The notes beneath the pieces were generated by a model. It searched no databases, had not been told where the DNA came from, and saw only the letters and a list, made by a program, of their open reading frames with translations. A DNA stretch of 64,000 nt from Ruminococcus sp. (lineage in GTDB: Bacteria; Bacillota; Clostridia; Oscillospirales; Acutalibacteraceae): NCBI GenBank assembly GCA_017457155.1, contig JAFTHZ010000015.1, forward strand, positions 62,001 to 126,000, in the 5' to 3' direction. Of this stretch, positions 63,408 through 64,000 are shown piece by piece. Each line of letters starts with the position of its first letter. Position 1 is the first letter of the stretch. The translations under genes and the position numbers were made by a program.

Positions 63408-64000
63408 TTACTTTTCTGTTCTGTAGTACATATTCTCACCGATATAGAGAATATCGTCGCTGATTGTATAGTACTGCTCAGGATACTGTGTAACCGCAGT
63501 TCCGTCATGATAAGAAAGATTGAGGACTCCATCCTGGGCGGAATAAACATAATCCACGGTGAATTTGTATCCGTAAACCATAGACTGATCAATGTTATAC
63601 ACAGCAGTGCCATCCTCAAAGAACTCATAGGAATCAAGGTAGATATCGCTGTACCAATATCCTGTCAGGTTATCATCCACCTGTCTGAAAGAGGAAGGCT
63701 TAAGTTCATAATCAGGCTTCTCTACTCTGATAAAGGTCTGGCCTTCTTCGGGAGTTTCGTAATCTCTGTAGACAGTCATAGTGTCTTTCTTGATATCAAA
63801 ATTAAGCTTTCCGTTCAGATACTGGAAATCGCTGTCGTAAAGATACTTGCCTTTGCCCAGATCGGTGATAATTGCTTTGCCCTCGTATACAGAGCTGCCA
63901 ATGTGCATTCTGATGTCGCCCTCCTTGGTAAACTGAAAGGCTGCGCCGTCAGAAATCGCCTGATTGAGCAGATGGTCATTCTCTGAGTTCTGTGAACCAT
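63408..64000 (-). CDS. Unknown protein, C-terminal part (cut by window edge)
   Basis: The frame is open from the right edge (64000) through an internal ATG at 63908 to a stop at 63408. It encodes at least 197 residues, starting GSQNSENDHLLNQAISDG. It is a beta-rich, Tyr/Asp/Gly-rich sequence with GYWYSDIYLDSYEFFEDG and repeated Y-x-x-D patterns. Two copies of a lipocalin-like DUF5640-type module are plausible (I recall such proteins as clostridial lipoproteins). N-terminus and signal sequence lie outside. Confidence 0.6.
   Translation of the reverse strand, partial: GSQNSENDHLLNQAISDGAAFQFTKEGDIRMHIGSSVYEGKAIITDLGKGKYLYDSDFQYLNGKLNFDIKKDTMTVYRDYETPEEGQTFIRVEKPDYELKPSSFRQVDDNLTGYWYSDIYLDSYEFFEDGTAVYNIDQSMVYGYKFTVDYVYSAQDGVLNLSYHDGTAVTQYPEQYYTISDDILYIGENMYYRTEK

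Overview
The window is a stretch of chromosome from a low-to-mid GC, spore-forming Clostridium-class Firmicute, most likely Oscillospiraceae/Ruminococcus. The evidence is a sporulation set (spoIVB, spo0A, bofA-like, spoIIR), AddAB instead of RecBCD, MurT/GatD, DUF4364 and DUF1292 genes, and a secreted esterase with an N-terminal dockerin and a starch-binding-like module, a combination typical of cellulosome- or amylosome-forming ruminococci. No integrase, transposase, prophage, CRISPR array or rRNA operon was seen. The sequence looks like core chromosome with a few accessory patches.

Layout. 1-2.4 kb: 5' part of cca, then spoIVB and spo0A. 2.5-7.7 kb: CopA-type copper ATPase with an extra C-terminal metal-binding domain, an SPFH/NfeD pair, a DUF4364 gene, a BofA-like gene and secG. 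7.8-14 kb: a topoisomerase IV/second-gyrase pair and uvrB. 14-17.5 kb: capG/capF/capE-like genes for UDP-N-acetyl-L-fucosamine. 17.5-20.4 kb: gatD-murT for peptidoglycan amidation, then radC. 20.5-25.8 kb: cysK, marR, azlCD, a Zn/Cd-type P-ATPase and a divergent tetR. 25.8-31.1 kb: membrane proteins, a 15-bp minisatellite gene, a gene broken by an in-frame stop, a GATase-less GMP synthetase, mntP and tRNA-Leu(CAA). 31-34.5 kb: rpiB, tsaB, tsaE, fhs. 34.6-44.9 kb: a SEDS protein, the dockerin esterase, addA, addB, spoIIR. 45-48 kb: ispE, an aminotransferase with its Lrp regulator, and a LURP-one-like gene. 48-50.3 kb: O-antigen-ligase-like protein and an initiating sugar transferase. 50.5-52.1 kb: DUF1292, a 6S-like RNA, gpsA. 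52.1-55.1 kb: a three-gene signalling cassette (HTH protein; zinc ribbon/TM/LRR protein; Ser/Thr kinase-like protein) divergent from an unknown membrane protein. 55.2-63.2 kb: a complete arginine operon argG-H-C-J-B-D-F with ArgR-like boxes over its promoter. 63.4-64 kb: C-terminal part of an unknown protein.

How the parts fit. The arg operon encodes the acetyl-cycle route from N-acetylglutamate to arginine; ArgJ recycles acetyl groups. The cap genes make an activated amino sugar that the sugar transferase and ligase could use in a surface polysaccharide. MurT/GatD, the SEDS protein and IspE serve the envelope. The best candidate for an undescribed system is the HTH-LRR-kinase cassette at 52.1-54.4 kb: its kinase lacks the beta-3 lysine and its divergent promoter region holds two perfect inverted repeats. 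Other unusual items are a GatD lacking its catalytic histidine, a GMP synthetase without its glutaminase half, a Spo0A receiver with Glu-Glu in place of Asp-Asp, and a dockerin esterase translationally coupled to addA. Nine of the eleven promoters listed have a 17-bp spacer; argG and marR are included in that list, marR being the 16-bp exception and the HTH cassette promoter lacking a -35.
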